Positions 1 through 7,489 of a stretch of 7,596 nt of DNA are shown in pieces. Made by a program: the position numbers and the translations under genes. Where the stretch lies: positions 1-7,596 of the forward strand of contig CAMNGO010000098.1 in assembly GCA_946538445.1 (NCBI GenBank). The letters are read 5' to 3'. Below the pieces are notes generated by a model that was not told the origin of the DNA, did no database searches, and worked only from the letters and a program-made list of their open reading frames with translations. This DNA comes from an uncultured Lachnospiraceae bacterium. Lineage in GTDB: Bacteria > Bacillota > Clostridia > Lachnospirales > Lachnospiraceae. Position 1 is the stretch's first letter, and every line of letters begins with the position of its first letter.

Positions 1-2
1 AT

Positions 3-108
3 TGTCAGAATATTCTTGAAATATTATTTCCTTTTTGCAGAAATACTAAGAAAGAACCCTCGCAATCCCTTTCTTAAAAGAATTTTAATCATGAAAATGT
101 CAGAATAT
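3..108. repeat. Spaced direct repeat TGTCAGAATAT
   Basis: The 11-mer TGTCAGAATAT occurs exactly at 3-13 and 98-108, so the starts are 95 bp apart. Each copy is followed a few bases later by TTGAAAT, at 16-22 and 116-122. The two-part similarity (11-mer plus downstream 7-mer, with slightly different gaps) makes simple chance less likely, although the region is AT-rich. The copies could be a pair of regulator sites or the remains of a small duplication. No function can be assigned. Confidence 0.4.
47..76. repeat. Small inverted repeat, 8-bp arms
   Basis: TAAGAAAG (47-54) and CTTTCTTA (69-76) are perfect reverse complements separated by 14 bases. The stem is AT-rich and no uninterrupted T-run follows on either strand, so it does not look like an efficient intrinsic terminator. 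It could be a protein-binding site or a chance structure. Confidence 0.35.
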
Positions 109-159
109 ACCATTTTTGAAATTAAGGATAGATAGAATAAAGGATGCACGGCAAGATAT

Positions 160-178
160 TTTGTGCATATATCACAAA
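160..178. repeat. Operator-like inverted repeat TTTGTG-N7-CACAAA
   Basis: TTTGTG (160-165) and CACAAA (173-178) form perfect 6-bp arms around seven bases. The TTGTG...CACAA arms recall operators of the Rex and CRP/FNR types. However, the spacing is one base shorter than the usual Rex site, and no promoter is recognised beside it, so a regulator cannot be named. It lies downstream of the degV terminator and could serve a gene to the left of the window. Confidence 0.25.
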
Positions 179-220
179 TATTTTAACTATTTATGTTGAA
201 ATTGCCGGTTTTAATATCCT

Positions 221-260
221 ATAAAGAAAATAGAGACCGCCGCTTTAACTGACAGTCTCT
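221..260 (-). terminator. Rho-independent terminator after the degV-family gene
   Basis: On the minus strand, AGAGACTG (260-253) pairs with CGGTCTCT (239-232), giving an 8-bp stem with one T-G wobble. The T-rich tract ATTTTCTTTAT (231-221) follows directly. The hairpin begins 23 nt after the stop codon of the degV-family gene, in the right place and orientation to end its transcript. The plus strand lacks a comparable T-run after the hairpin, so termination is probably one-directional. Confidence 0.8.
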
Positions 261-283
261 TACCGATTACATATTAATCCGGA

Positions 284-1186
284 TTAAAGGTATTCCTCAT
301 ATTTTTTAATAATACCGATCCCTATGGCATGGGGTCCGGTGTGGACGGCGATGGTTGCACCGATCTGGGTCTCCAGAACTTCCTCTGCCCATCCATGATC
401 CCTGACCACTTCTTCCACTGTATGATAGAAGGCCTTGCCTTCCTCGATATCAAAGCCGTAACCCACGGCATAGTAATACTTTGTGGGGTCTTCCCCGGTA
501 TCTTTGAAATGGTTCTCCATCAGCTCGATGGTCTTTTTCACTGTCTTCTTCCGGCTGCGGCCCACCCCTGACTTGGTGATCTCCCCATCGATCAGGGTGA
601 TCATGGGCTTTAGAGATAAGGCACTTGCTGCCAATCCTGCAAGACGGCCAATCCTTCCACCATGCTGCAGATAATCCAGATTTCCTACAGTGAAAAAGAT
701 ACGGTTTGACTTCTTCATCGCTTCCAGGATCCGGATACTGTCTTCATATGGGATTCCTGCCTGCTGCATCTTTCCTGCTTCGATCACCATCAATGCCTGG
801 GTCACAGTTCCTGCCTGGGAATTGATCACAGTGACATGGGCATCCGGGTGTTCCTCCAGAAAGATATCTCTGGCATTACAGGCACAGTTGTAGGATCCGC
901 TTAAGGCCGGAGTAAAACAGATGCAGATAACAGCTGTATCCTGATCATAATACTCCTGAAAGACATCCAGGTAGTCCTGCATGGAGGGCAGGGATGTCTT
1001 GGGGAAGATCTCCGGGTGTTTTACCACCATCTCTTCATAGACATCACGGATTCCGATTTCTTCAATTTCTTTATAATAGGTTTTCTCGTCAAATGATACA
1101 TAGAAGGGAACGATACGCAGATGATACTGGCTGATCTCCTTCTGGGTCAAATCACAGCAACCGTCACTCACAATCTGATATTTCAT
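284..1186 (-). CDS. DegV family protein (fatty acid-binding, FakB-like)
   Basis: This 300-residue protein has the normal length of the DegV family. These are cytoplasmic proteins that bind a single fatty acid; characterised members (FakB) present it to the kinase FakA for phosphorylation and entry into phospholipid synthesis. Visible family marks are SDGCCDL near the N-terminus (7-13), TSLPS (64-68), LSGSYN (95-100, usually LSGTY), NLDYLQHGGRIGR (169-181) and IAVHTGPHAIGIG near the C-terminus (279-291). The TS, SG and HTGP positions correspond to the lipid-carboxylate pocket in known structures. The start at 1186 is supported by AGGAG six bases upstream. No fakA is present, so the ligand and any role in fatty-acid activation are inferred from the family. 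The gene has its own promoter and terminator and looks like a single-gene unit. The family is certain; the specific function is not. Confidence 0.93.
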   Translation of the reverse strand: MKYQIVSDGCCDLTQKEISQYHLRIVPFYVSFDEKTYYKEIEEIGIRDVYEEMVVKHPEIFPKTSLPSMQDYLDVFQEYYDQDTAVICICFTPALSGSYNCACNARDIFLEEHPDAHVTVINSQAGTVTQALMVIEAGKMQQAGIPYEDSIRILEAMKKSNRIFFTVGNLDYLQHGGRIGRLAGLAASALSLKPMITLIDGEITKSGVGRSRKKTVKKTIELMENHFKDTGEDPTKYYYAVGYGFDIEEGKAFYHTVEEVVRDHGWAEEVLETQIGATIAVHTGPHAIGIGIIKKYEEYL

Positions 1187-1210
1187 AGCGTACTCCTGAT
1201 TCTATTGTTT

Positions 1211-1246
1211 TCTTATTATTCTAATAGTTAGAAAATCCTTCGTCAA
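1211..1246 (-). promoter_or_regulatory. Promoter of the degV-family gene
   Basis: On the minus strand, TTGACG (1246-1241) is followed after exactly 17 bases by TAGAAT (1223-1218). Each box matches the sigma-A consensus at five of six positions. Transcription would start near 1211 and give a leader of about 25 nt that contains the AGGAG ribosome binding site. The promoter fills the gap between hflX and the degV-family gene. No terminator hairpin is visible in that gap, so read-through from hflX is also possible. Confidence 0.75.
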
Positions 1247-1252
1247 TACCTA

Positions 1253-2521
1253 TCAGAAGATGACGTACTCTTTATATTTCTGCAGGTCTTTCCAGAGGCA
1301 GTTCATGGAGATTTTGGTGCCTTCCGCTGTATATTCCACCTGATCCACGGAGGCGTTCTCATTAAAATAGGAAACAAGCGCTCCTTCTGTGTATGGAATC
1401 AGCATGGTGCAGTTCACGTAATCCCGGAAGATTTCTTTCCGAATCATTTCCATGAGAAGATCGATTCCGATTCCCTTCCCGGCAGCCATATAGATGGCAT
1501 GGTCGCCGCCTTTGGGAATATCCTCAAGGATCCCGTCACATTTGTTGAGCACATGGATACAGGGAATGTCATCCGCCCCAAGCTCTTTCAGGGTCTCCCT
1601 GGTCACTGCCATATGATCCTTAAAGTGAGGATCGGAGTAATCCACCACCTCCAGGAGAAGGTCCGCATATTTGACTTCCTCCAGGGTAGAATGGAATGCC
1701 TGGACCAGGTGGTGGGGCAGTTTGTCGATAAATCCAACCGTATCGGAGAGGAGAAATTCTTTCTTATCCGGCAGGCAGATCCGGCGCACCGTGGTATCCA
1801 GGGTGGCAAAGAGCATGTCCTGAGCTCCCACCTTCTTGTCTTCCTCACCCCCGTAGGTGTCAAGGAAAGCATTCATCAAAGTAGACTTGCCTGCATTGGT
1901 GTAACCCACCAGAGCAACCTGGGGGATTCCCTGGCTGACACGCCTTTTTCTCTGAGTCTCTCTCTGAAGCTCTATCTCTCTCAGCTCTTTTTTCAGTTCG
2001 GAGATCCGGTGGCGGATCTTCCGTTTATCCAGTTCCAGTTTTTTCTCACCGGCACCCTTATTGGCCAGTCCGCCACTGCTGCCGCCTCCCTGGCGGCTTA
2101 AGACCAGCCCCATGCCGGTAAGTCTGGGGAGTTCATATTGGAGGCGGGCTGTCTCAACCTGGATCTGTGCCTCTCTGGTTCTGGCCCGGGATGAGAAGAT
2201 CTGGAGGATCAGGTTGGTCCGGTCCAGAACGGGACGTTCGATGATCTCATTTAGATTGCGAAGCTGCATGGGTGAGAGGCTGTTATCGAAGATTACCATC
2301 TCTGCCTCCAGCATGTGAGCCAGGGCTTTGATCTCTTCCACTTTGCCGGTTCCCACATAAACCCCTGTGTTGACCTGGGACAGATTTTGTCGCTCGACTC
2401 CGACCACTTCCATCTGACAGGCTTCTGCCAGAGCCTCCAGCTCGGAAAGGTTGCGCTCAAAGTCGGGATCATTGTTCAGATTCACCCCCACCAGGAGCAC
2501 TTTCGTCCATTCTTCCATCAT
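1253..2521 (-). CDS. hflX: GTPase HflX (ribosome-associated)
   Basis: This 422-residue protein is a translational GTPase of the Obg-HflX class. HflX binds the 50S subunit and splits stalled or hibernating ribosomes under stress. Domains in order: the N-terminal HflX domain with VGTGKVEEI (56-64); a glycine-rich linker (about 144-159) and basic coiled-coil helices (160-195); the G domain with G1 GYTNAGKST (206-214), the switch region TLDTTVR (240-246), G3 DTVGF (260-264) and G4 NKCD (326-329); then a short C-terminal domain. The linker differs from the common GxGPGETxLE form: it reads GAGEKKLE and is preceded by about five extra residues. The start is ATG ATG, with GGGGAGGTGA six bases upstream of the first ATG; either ATG would serve. 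It lies 36 nt after uvrA with no visible promoter, so it is probably co-transcribed with uvrBA. Confidence 0.96.
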   Translation of the reverse strand: MMEEWTKVLLVGVNLNNDPDFERNLSELEALAEACQMEVVGVERQNLSQVNTGVYVGTGKVEEIKALAHMLEAEMVIFDNSLSPMQLRNLNEIIERPVLDRTNLILQIFSSRARTREAQIQVETARLQYELPRLTGMGLVLSRQGGGSSGGLANKGAGEKKLELDKRKIRHRISELKKELREIELQRETQRKRRVSQGIPQVALVGYTNAGKSTLMNAFLDTYGGEEDKKVGAQDMLFATLDTTVRRICLPDKKEFLLSDTVGFIDKLPHHLVQAFHSTLEEVKYADLLLEVVDYSDPHFKDHMAVTRETLKELGADDIPCIHVLNKCDGILEDIPKGGDHAIYMAAGKGIGIDLLMEMIRKEIFRDYVNCTMLIPYTEGALVSYFNENASVDQVEYTAEGTKISMNCLWKDLQKYKEYVIF

Positions 2522-2557
2522 TTTTCACCTCCCCTTTTTGTTTCATTTATTCGTAAA

Positions 2558-5419
2558 TTATTCACTCTTGGGCCCTTCATGGGATCTTTTCTGGCCCAGG
2601 TAGCGTTTCAGATAGATTCCGGTGTAGGATTCCGGAACTTGAATGACTTCCTCCGGGGTTCCGCTGGCGATAACATGACCGCCGCCTTCGCCACCTTCCG
2701 GACCCATATCGATGATATAGTCCGCTGTTTTGATTACTTCCAGGTTATGTTCAATGACCACAACCGTATTTCCACCCTCCTTGAGGCGATTCAGGATCAG
2801 CTGCAGTTTATCCACGTCCGCAAAATGCAGTCCTGTGGTTGGCTCATCCAGGACATAGATGGTCCTGCCGGTACTGGTACGGCTTAATTCCGTGGCCAGT
2901 TTCACCCGCTGTGCCTCCCCGCCTGACAAGGTGGTGGAAGGTTGCCCCAGTTTGATATAACCAAGGCCTACATCCTGCAGAGTCTGGATCTTTCGACGGA
3001 TGGTAGGTACACTTTCAAAAAACTTGCAGGCTTCCTCCACGGTCATGTCCAACACTTCGTAGATATTCTTCCCCTTGTATCTGACCTCCAGGGTCTCCCG
3101 GTTGTAGCGTTTACCGTGACACACTTCACAGGGAACGTAAACATCAGGGAGGAAATGCATCTCAATCTTGATGATGCCGTCCCCGGCGCAGGCCTCACAT
3201 CGTCCACCTTTTTTATTAAAGCTGAACCGGCCTTTATCATAACCCCTCATCTTGGCATCCTTGGTCAGAGAGAACAGCTCCCTGATCTGATCAAAAACCC
3301 CTGTGTAAGTGGCAGGGTTGGAACGTGGCGTTCTGCCGATGGGGGACTGGTCGATATTGATAATCTTATCCAACTGGTTCAGTCCCGTGATCTTCTTGTG
3401 GGCACCGGATTTTATCCGGGCACGGTTGAGGACACAGGCCAGTTTCTTGTAAAGAATTTCGTTGATGAGAGAACTCTTTCCGGAGCCTGACACTCCGGTG
3501 ACACAGGTCATGACCCCAAGAGGGATCTTCACATCGATATCCGCCAGGTTATTTTCCCTGGCCCCCTTAATCTCAATCCATCCGGTGGGTTCCTTTCTGT
3601 GTTCCGGAACCGGAATCTTCTTTCTGCCGGAAAGATAAGCTCCCGTCAGGGAATCCGGATTGTTCATAAGGTCTTCGGCAGTGCCTGTGGCTACCACCTT
3701 TCCACCCTGGGAACCGGCCAACGGTCCGATATCCACGATGTAGTCTGCCGCCATCATGGTATCCTCATCATGTTCCACCACGATGAGGGAATTACCCAGG
3801 TCCCTCAGCCGCTTCAGGGCTGAGATCAGTTTGTCATTATCTCTCTGATGGAGGCCAATGCTGGGTTCATCCAGGATGTAAGCAACACCCACCAGGCCGG
3901 ATCCGATCTGGGTGGCCAGGCGGATCCGCTGGGATTCCCCGCCGGACAGGGTGGCCGTAGCCTGGGACAACTTCAGATAATCCAGCCCTACTTCATTCAG
4001 GAAACCCACCCGGGCTTTAATCTCACGGAGCACTTGACGCCCGATCAGTTTCTGCCGCTCAGTTAATTCGATGGACTCTATATAGGAAAGAAGACTCTTC
4101 ATAGAAAGGCTGGTCAACTCGTAAATATTGTATTTTCCTACTGTGACAGCCAGGGATTCCGGTTTCAGCCTCTGCCCCTTGCAACCGTCACAGGGTGTCA
4201 CCGTCATGAATTCCTCATATTCGGCCTTCATGCGGTCGGAATGGTTCTCCCGGTACCTTCTCTGGACGTTGCGGAGGAGCCCTTCAAAGGAGATATCATA
4301 GATTCCCTCTCCCCTTCGTCCTTTGTAGTAGACCTTCACTTCATGGCCGTCGGTCCCGTGGATCAGCATATCCTGAATGTCTTCCGGCAAATCTTCGAAT
4401 GGAGTATTCAGATCAAATCCGTAATCCTCAGCCAAAGCATCCAATATGGCTCTGGTGTAACTCTTGGGATCGGTGCAGGACTGCCAGCCAATCACCTTGA
4501 TGGCTCCTTCCGCGATACTAAGGCTTTTATCCGGAATCATCAGGTCCACATCAAATTCCATGCGGAAGCCAAGACCGGAACATACCGGACATGCGCCGAA
4601 GGGGTTGTTAAAGGAGAAACTCCTGGGCTCGATCTCACTGATACTGATCCCGCAGTCCGGGCAGGAGAAACTCTGGCTGAAATGAATGGGTTCTCCGTCG
4701 ACCACATCCACGATCATCAGTCCTCCGGACAGTCCCATGACCGTCTCCGCGGAATCTGTCAGCCTTTGCTCGATACCGGGTTTCACCACCAGACGGTCCA
4801 CCACGATCTCTATATTATGTTTTACATTTTTATCCAGTTTTATTTCTTCGGAGAGCTCATACATGGCTCCGTCGATTCTCACACGTACATACCCGCTCTT
4901 TTTGGCCTGTTCCAGCAGCTTGACGTGCTCGCCCTTTCTCCCTCTGACGATAGGGGCCAGAAGCATGATCCTGGTCCGCTCCGGAAGTTCCATGATCTGG
5001 TCTACCATCTGGTCTATGGTCTGCTTGGCGATCACTTTCCCACATTTCGGGCAGTGGGGAGTACCGATTCTAGCGTAGAGAAGACGCAGATAATCGTAGA
5101 CCTCCGTCACGGTTCCCACGGTGGAACGCGGGTTGCGGTTGGTGGATTTCTGGTCGATGGAGATTGCGGGGGATAAGCCGTGAATCTCATCCACGTCGGG
5201 TTTTTCCATCTGGCCGAGAAACTGCCTTGCGTAGGAAGAGAGAGACTCCATATATCGTCTCTGCCCTTCTGCATAGATGGTATCAAAGGCCAGGGAAGAC
5301 TTACCGGAACCGGATAAGCCGGTGAATACCACCATCTCATTTCTGGGGATGTCTATATCGATATTCTGCAGATTATGCTCTTTGGCTCCACGTATCCTGA
5401 TGTATTTCTTATCGCTCAT
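2558..5419 (-). CDS. uvrA: Excinuclease ABC subunit A (UvrA)
   Basis: UvrA is the DNA damage sensor of nucleotide excision repair. It is a dimeric ABC-type ATPase that loads UvrB onto distorted DNA. The 953 residues match the usual length. Both ATPase modules are intact: Walker A GLSGSGKSS (34-42), signature LSGGESQR (491-498) and Walker B ILDEPS (515-520); then GVSGSGKSS (642-650), LSGGEAQR (831-838) and VLDEPTTGLH (856-865). Cysteine pairs for zinc modules are C253/C256 with C277/C280 and C741/C744 with C764/C767; CPKC (123-126) and CDGC (410-413) are also present. The start at 5419 gives MSDKKYIRIRGAKEHNL, the normal UvrA N-terminus, 13 nt after the uvrB stop. An in-frame ATG at 5443 would add eight residues and overlap uvrB by 11 nt. 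It has a strong but closely spaced Shine-Dalgarno sequence, so the start is somewhat uncertain; the product is not. Confidence 0.97.
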   Translation of the reverse strand: MSDKKYIRIRGAKEHNLQNIDIDIPRNEMVVFTGLSGSGKSSLAFDTIYAEGQRRYMESLSSYARQFLGQMEKPDVDEIHGLSPAISIDQKSTNRNPRSTVGTVTEVYDYLRLLYARIGTPHCPKCGKVIAKQTIDQMVDQIMELPERTRIMLLAPIVRGRKGEHVKLLEQAKKSGYVRVRIDGAMYELSEEIKLDKNVKHNIEIVVDRLVVKPGIEQRLTDSAETVMGLSGGLMIVDVVDGEPIHFSQSFSCPDCGISISEIEPRSFSFNNPFGACPVCSGLGFRMEFDVDLMIPDKSLSIAEGAIKVIGWQSCTDPKSYTRAILDALAEDYGFDLNTPFEDLPEDIQDMLIHGTDGHEVKVYYKGRRGEGIYDISFEGLLRNVQRRYRENHSDRMKAEYEEFMTVTPCDGCKGQRLKPESLAVTVGKYNIYELTSLSMKSLLSYIESIELTERQKLIGRQVLREIKARVGFLNEVGLDYLKLSQATATLSGGESQRIRLATQIGSGLVGVAYILDEPSIGLHQRDNDKLISALKRLRDLGNSLIVVEHDEDTMMAADYIVDIGPLAGSQGGKVVATGTAEDLMNNPDSLTGAYLSGRKKIPVPEHRKEPTGWIEIKGARENNLADIDVKIPLGVMTCVTGVSGSGKSSLINEILYKKLACVLNRARIKSGAHKKITGLNQLDKIINIDQSPIGRTPRSNPATYTGVFDQIRELFSLTKDAKMRGYDKGRFSFNKKGGRCEACAGDGIIKIEMHFLPDVYVPCEVCHGKRYNRETLEVRYKGKNIYEVLDMTVEEACKFFESVPTIRRKIQTLQDVGLGYIKLGQPSTTLSGGEAQRVKLATELSRTSTGRTIYVLDEPTTGLHFADVDKLQLILNRLKEGGNTVVVIEHNLEVIKTADYIIDMGPEGGEGGGHVIASGTPEEVIQVPESYTGIYLKRYLGQKRSHEGPKSE

Positions 5420-5432
5420 AATTGTATTCTTT

Positions 5433-7436
5433 CTATTTGTCATACTCCTCCAGGGCTCTGCGCAGTTTTCGGAGTTCATCACGATAGACAGCTGCGTCCT
5501 CAAAATTCAGTTCCGCTGCCGCCTGGTTCATCTTACGACTGAGTTTGGTAATTTCATTTTTCAGTTCTTTCCGGCTCATGGATTCTGCATCCTTCTTTAA
5601 GATATCTGCCGTGTTGGCCTTGTTCTCCTCCTTGGTGATGGAAACCAGGTCCCGGACGGCCTTCTTGATGGAAGCAGGGGTGATGCCATGTTCCCGGTTG
5701 TAATCCATCTGGATCTGCCGGCGGCGGTTGGTCTCACTGATGGCGGCATGCATGGAATCCGTCATGACATCCGCATACATGATCACATGTCCTTCTACAT
5801 TTCTTGCGGCACGTCCGATGGTCTGGACCAGGGATGTTTCCGACCGAAGAAAGCCTTCCTTATCTGCATCCAGGATGGCAATGAGGGATACCTCAGGGAT
5901 ATCCAGACCCTCACGGAGGAGATTGATGCCAACCAGCACATCGAAAACACCCAGGCGGAGGTCTCTCACAATCTGAAGCCTTTCCAGGGTATCGATATCG
6001 GAGTGGAGATATTTCACTCTCACATCCATTTCTTTCAGGTAGGAGGTCAGGTCTTCCGCCATACGTTTGGTCAGGGTTGTGATCAGAATCTTATTCTTCC
6101 TGGCAGTCTCCTTATGGATTTCCGCCAGAAGATCATCAATCTGGCCCTTGACCGGCCGGACATCGATGGGCGGATCCAGAAGTCCCGTGGGACGCAGGAT
6201 CTGCTCGGCCCGCAGCATCTCATGTTCTTGCTCATACACATTCGGGGTGGCGGATACAAAGAGCATCTGATCGATCCGCTCCTCAAATTCACCGAAATTC
6301 AAAGGACGGTTATCCAGGGCAGAGGGAAGTCGGAAACCGTAATCCACCAGTGTCTGTTTCCTGGACCGGTCCCCGGCATACATACCCCTTACCTGGGGTA
6401 CCGTTATGTGGGATTCATCGATGATCATGAGAAAATCATCCCCGAAGAAATCTATCAGTGTATAGGGGGCAGCTCCGGGTTCCAGACCGGTGAGATGCCT
6501 GGAATAATTCTCGATGCCGGAACAGAATCCCGTCTCCTTAAGCATCTCCATATCAAAATTTGTGCGCTCTGCAATCCTCTGGGCCTCCAGTAATTTATCA
6601 TTCTCTTTAAAGTAGCGGATCCTCTCCGCCAGCTCCTCTTTAATCCCCTTGACAGCCCTGGCAATCTGCTCCTCAGGAACCACATAGTGGGAAGCCGGAA
6701 AGATGGCCGCAAAAGTAAGGTTTGCCTTAATCTCTCCCGTAAGAAGGTCCACCTGAAGGATCCGGTCGATCTCGTCCCCAAAGAACTCGATGCGCAGCGC
6801 ATCCTCAAAAGTTGAGACCGGCACGATCTCCACCACGTCACCACGGACCCGGAAGGTTCCCCTTTTAAAATCCAGCTCATTTCTAACGTACTGGATATCG
6901 ATGAGACGATGTATCAGATCATCCCTCTCGATCCCCATGCCAGGGCGGAGGGAAATCATCATCTGCTCGTAGTCTTTCTTACTGCCGATACCATAGATAC
7001 AGGATACAGAAGAAACCACGATCACATCCCTGCGCTCGATCAAAGCAGCCGTGGCACTGTGTCTGAGTTTATCAATCTCATCATTGATGGAAGAATCCTT
7101 CTCAATGTAGGTATCCGTGGAAGGAACATAGGCCTCCGGCTGATAATAATCATAGTAGGAAACAAAGTACTCCACGGCATTCTCCGGAAAGAACTCCTTC
7201 ATCTCACTGTACAGCTGCGCAGCCAAAGTCTTGTTGTGAGCCAGGATCAAAGTAGGCTTATTCAGCCTGGCGATAACATTTGCCATGGTGAAAGTCTTGC
7301 CGGAACCGGTAACTCCCAAAAGAGTCTCAAACTGGTTTCCGTCCAGGAATCCCTCCGTCAGGGCATCGATAGCCTGGGGCTGATCTCCGGTGGGCTCAAA
7401 AGGGGAATGTAATTTAAATATATTCTTTTCCTGCAT
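5433..7436 (-). CDS. uvrB: Excinuclease ABC subunit B (UvrB)
   Basis: UvrB is the helicase-like core of nucleotide excision repair. It is delivered by UvrA, verifies the lesion by inserting a beta-hairpin between the strands, and recruits UvrC for incision. The 667 residues are full length. Visible in order: Walker A GVTGSGKT (41-48), the hairpin YYDYYQPEAYVP (94-105), Walker B/motif II DESH (340-343), SATP (395-398), helicase motif VI with GRAARN (541-546), and the C-terminal UVR motif (about 632-667), the UvrC/UvrA contact rich in charged residues. The start at 7436 is chosen because GAGGTGA (7448-7442) lies five bases upstream. The next ATG upstream, at 7454, lies before that site and has none of its own. 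It is the first gene of the uvrB-uvrA-hflX unit, downstream of a LexA-like box. Confidence 0.98.
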   Translation of the reverse strand: MQEKNIFKLHSPFEPTGDQPQAIDALTEGFLDGNQFETLLGVTGSGKTFTMANVIARLNKPTLILAHNKTLAAQLYSEMKEFFPENAVEYFVSYYDYYQPEAYVPSTDTYIEKDSSINDEIDKLRHSATAALIERRDVIVVSSVSCIYGIGSKKDYEQMMISLRPGMGIERDDLIHRLIDIQYVRNELDFKRGTFRVRGDVVEIVPVSTFEDALRIEFFGDEIDRILQVDLLTGEIKANLTFAAIFPASHYVVPEEQIARAVKGIKEELAERIRYFKENDKLLEAQRIAERTNFDMEMLKETGFCSGIENYSRHLTGLEPGAAPYTLIDFFGDDFLMIIDESHITVPQVRGMYAGDRSRKQTLVDYGFRLPSALDNRPLNFGEFEERIDQMLFVSATPNVYEQEHEMLRAEQILRPTGLLDPPIDVRPVKGQIDDLLAEIHKETARKNKILITTLTKRMAEDLTSYLKEMDVRVKYLHSDIDTLERLQIVRDLRLGVFDVLVGINLLREGLDIPEVSLIAILDADKEGFLRSETSLVQTIGRAARNVEGHVIMYADVMTDSMHAAISETNRRRQIQMDYNREHGITPASIKKAVRDLVSITKEENKANTADILKKDAESMSRKELKNEITKLSRKMNQAAAELNFEDAAVYRDELRKLRRALEEYDK
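5445..5451 (-). promoter_or_regulatory. Shine-Dalgarno GGAGGAG inside the end of uvrB
   Basis: GGAGGAG lies in the last codons of uvrB (…LEEYDK-stop). It is only one base upstream of an in-frame uvrA ATG at 5443 and 25 bases upstream of the ATG at 5419. The first spacing is too short for an ideal site and the second too long, although AAGAA lies about eight bases before 5419. The arrangement suggests translational coupling, with ribosomes ending uvrB re-initiating on uvrA. It leaves the exact uvrA start open between 5443 and 5419; the family N-terminus favours 5419. Confidence 0.5.
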
Positions 7437-7465
7437 GACGTTCACCTCGCACATATTCTACAGGG

Positions 7466-7489
7466 TTATATAGGGGGTTATATAGGGGG
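7466..7489. repeat. Tandem direct repeat TTATATAGGGGG x2
   Basis: Two exact 12-bp units, TTATATAGGGGG, lie head to tail at 7466-7477 and 7478-7489, preceded by GGG at 7463-7465. Three G-runs on the plus strand are therefore separated by the identical 7-mer TTATATA. The second unit overlaps the left end of the 47-bp palindrome, so the duplication probably arose from the palindrome's border by slippage or at insertion. In the uvrB transcript it reads as C-runs separated by TATATAA. Confidence 0.9.

Larger units (their letters stand above)
1..220. other. AT-rich intergenic region, no gene seen
   Basis: This stretch is clearly richer in A and T than the coding part of the window and lies beyond the terminator of the degV-family gene. 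Only very short open frames occur, such as 29 codons on the minus strand (24-113) and 26 codons on the plus strand (144-224). Neither has a properly spaced Shine-Dalgarno sequence or a recognisable product. I found no convincing pair of -35 and -10 boxes on either strand. The region does contain a spaced 11-bp direct repeat and two small inverted repeats, listed separately. It may carry control sequences for a gene to the left of the window, but that gene is not visible. Confidence 0.6.

Noticed and set aside
24..113. Minus-strand 29-codon frame downstream of degV
   Set aside because: There is no Shine-Dalgarno sequence and no recognisable product; it is short and in AT-rich DNA.
144..224. 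Plus-strand 26-codon frame
   Set aside because: AAAGG directly abuts the ATG, which is too close for a ribosome binding site. The peptide shows no signal or known motif.
1499..2101. Plus-strand open frame (200 codons) opposite hflX
   Set aside because: It is a shadow of the G domain of hflX, with no independent support.
4241..5176. Long plus-strand open frame (311 codons) opposite uvrA
   Set aside because: It lies wholly antisense to the well-conserved uvrA. Its translation has no recognisable domain and it lacks a convincing ribosome binding site.
5688..6593. Long plus-strand open frame (301 codons) opposite uvrB
   Set aside because: It is antisense to conserved uvrB helicase motifs and its translation resembles no known protein. 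The open frame is explained by the codon use of uvrB.
5433..7454. uvrB start at the upstream ATG (7454)
   Set aside because: That ATG lies before the GAGGTGA site and has no ribosome binding site of its own. The start at 7436 has the correct spacing and gives the usual N-terminus.
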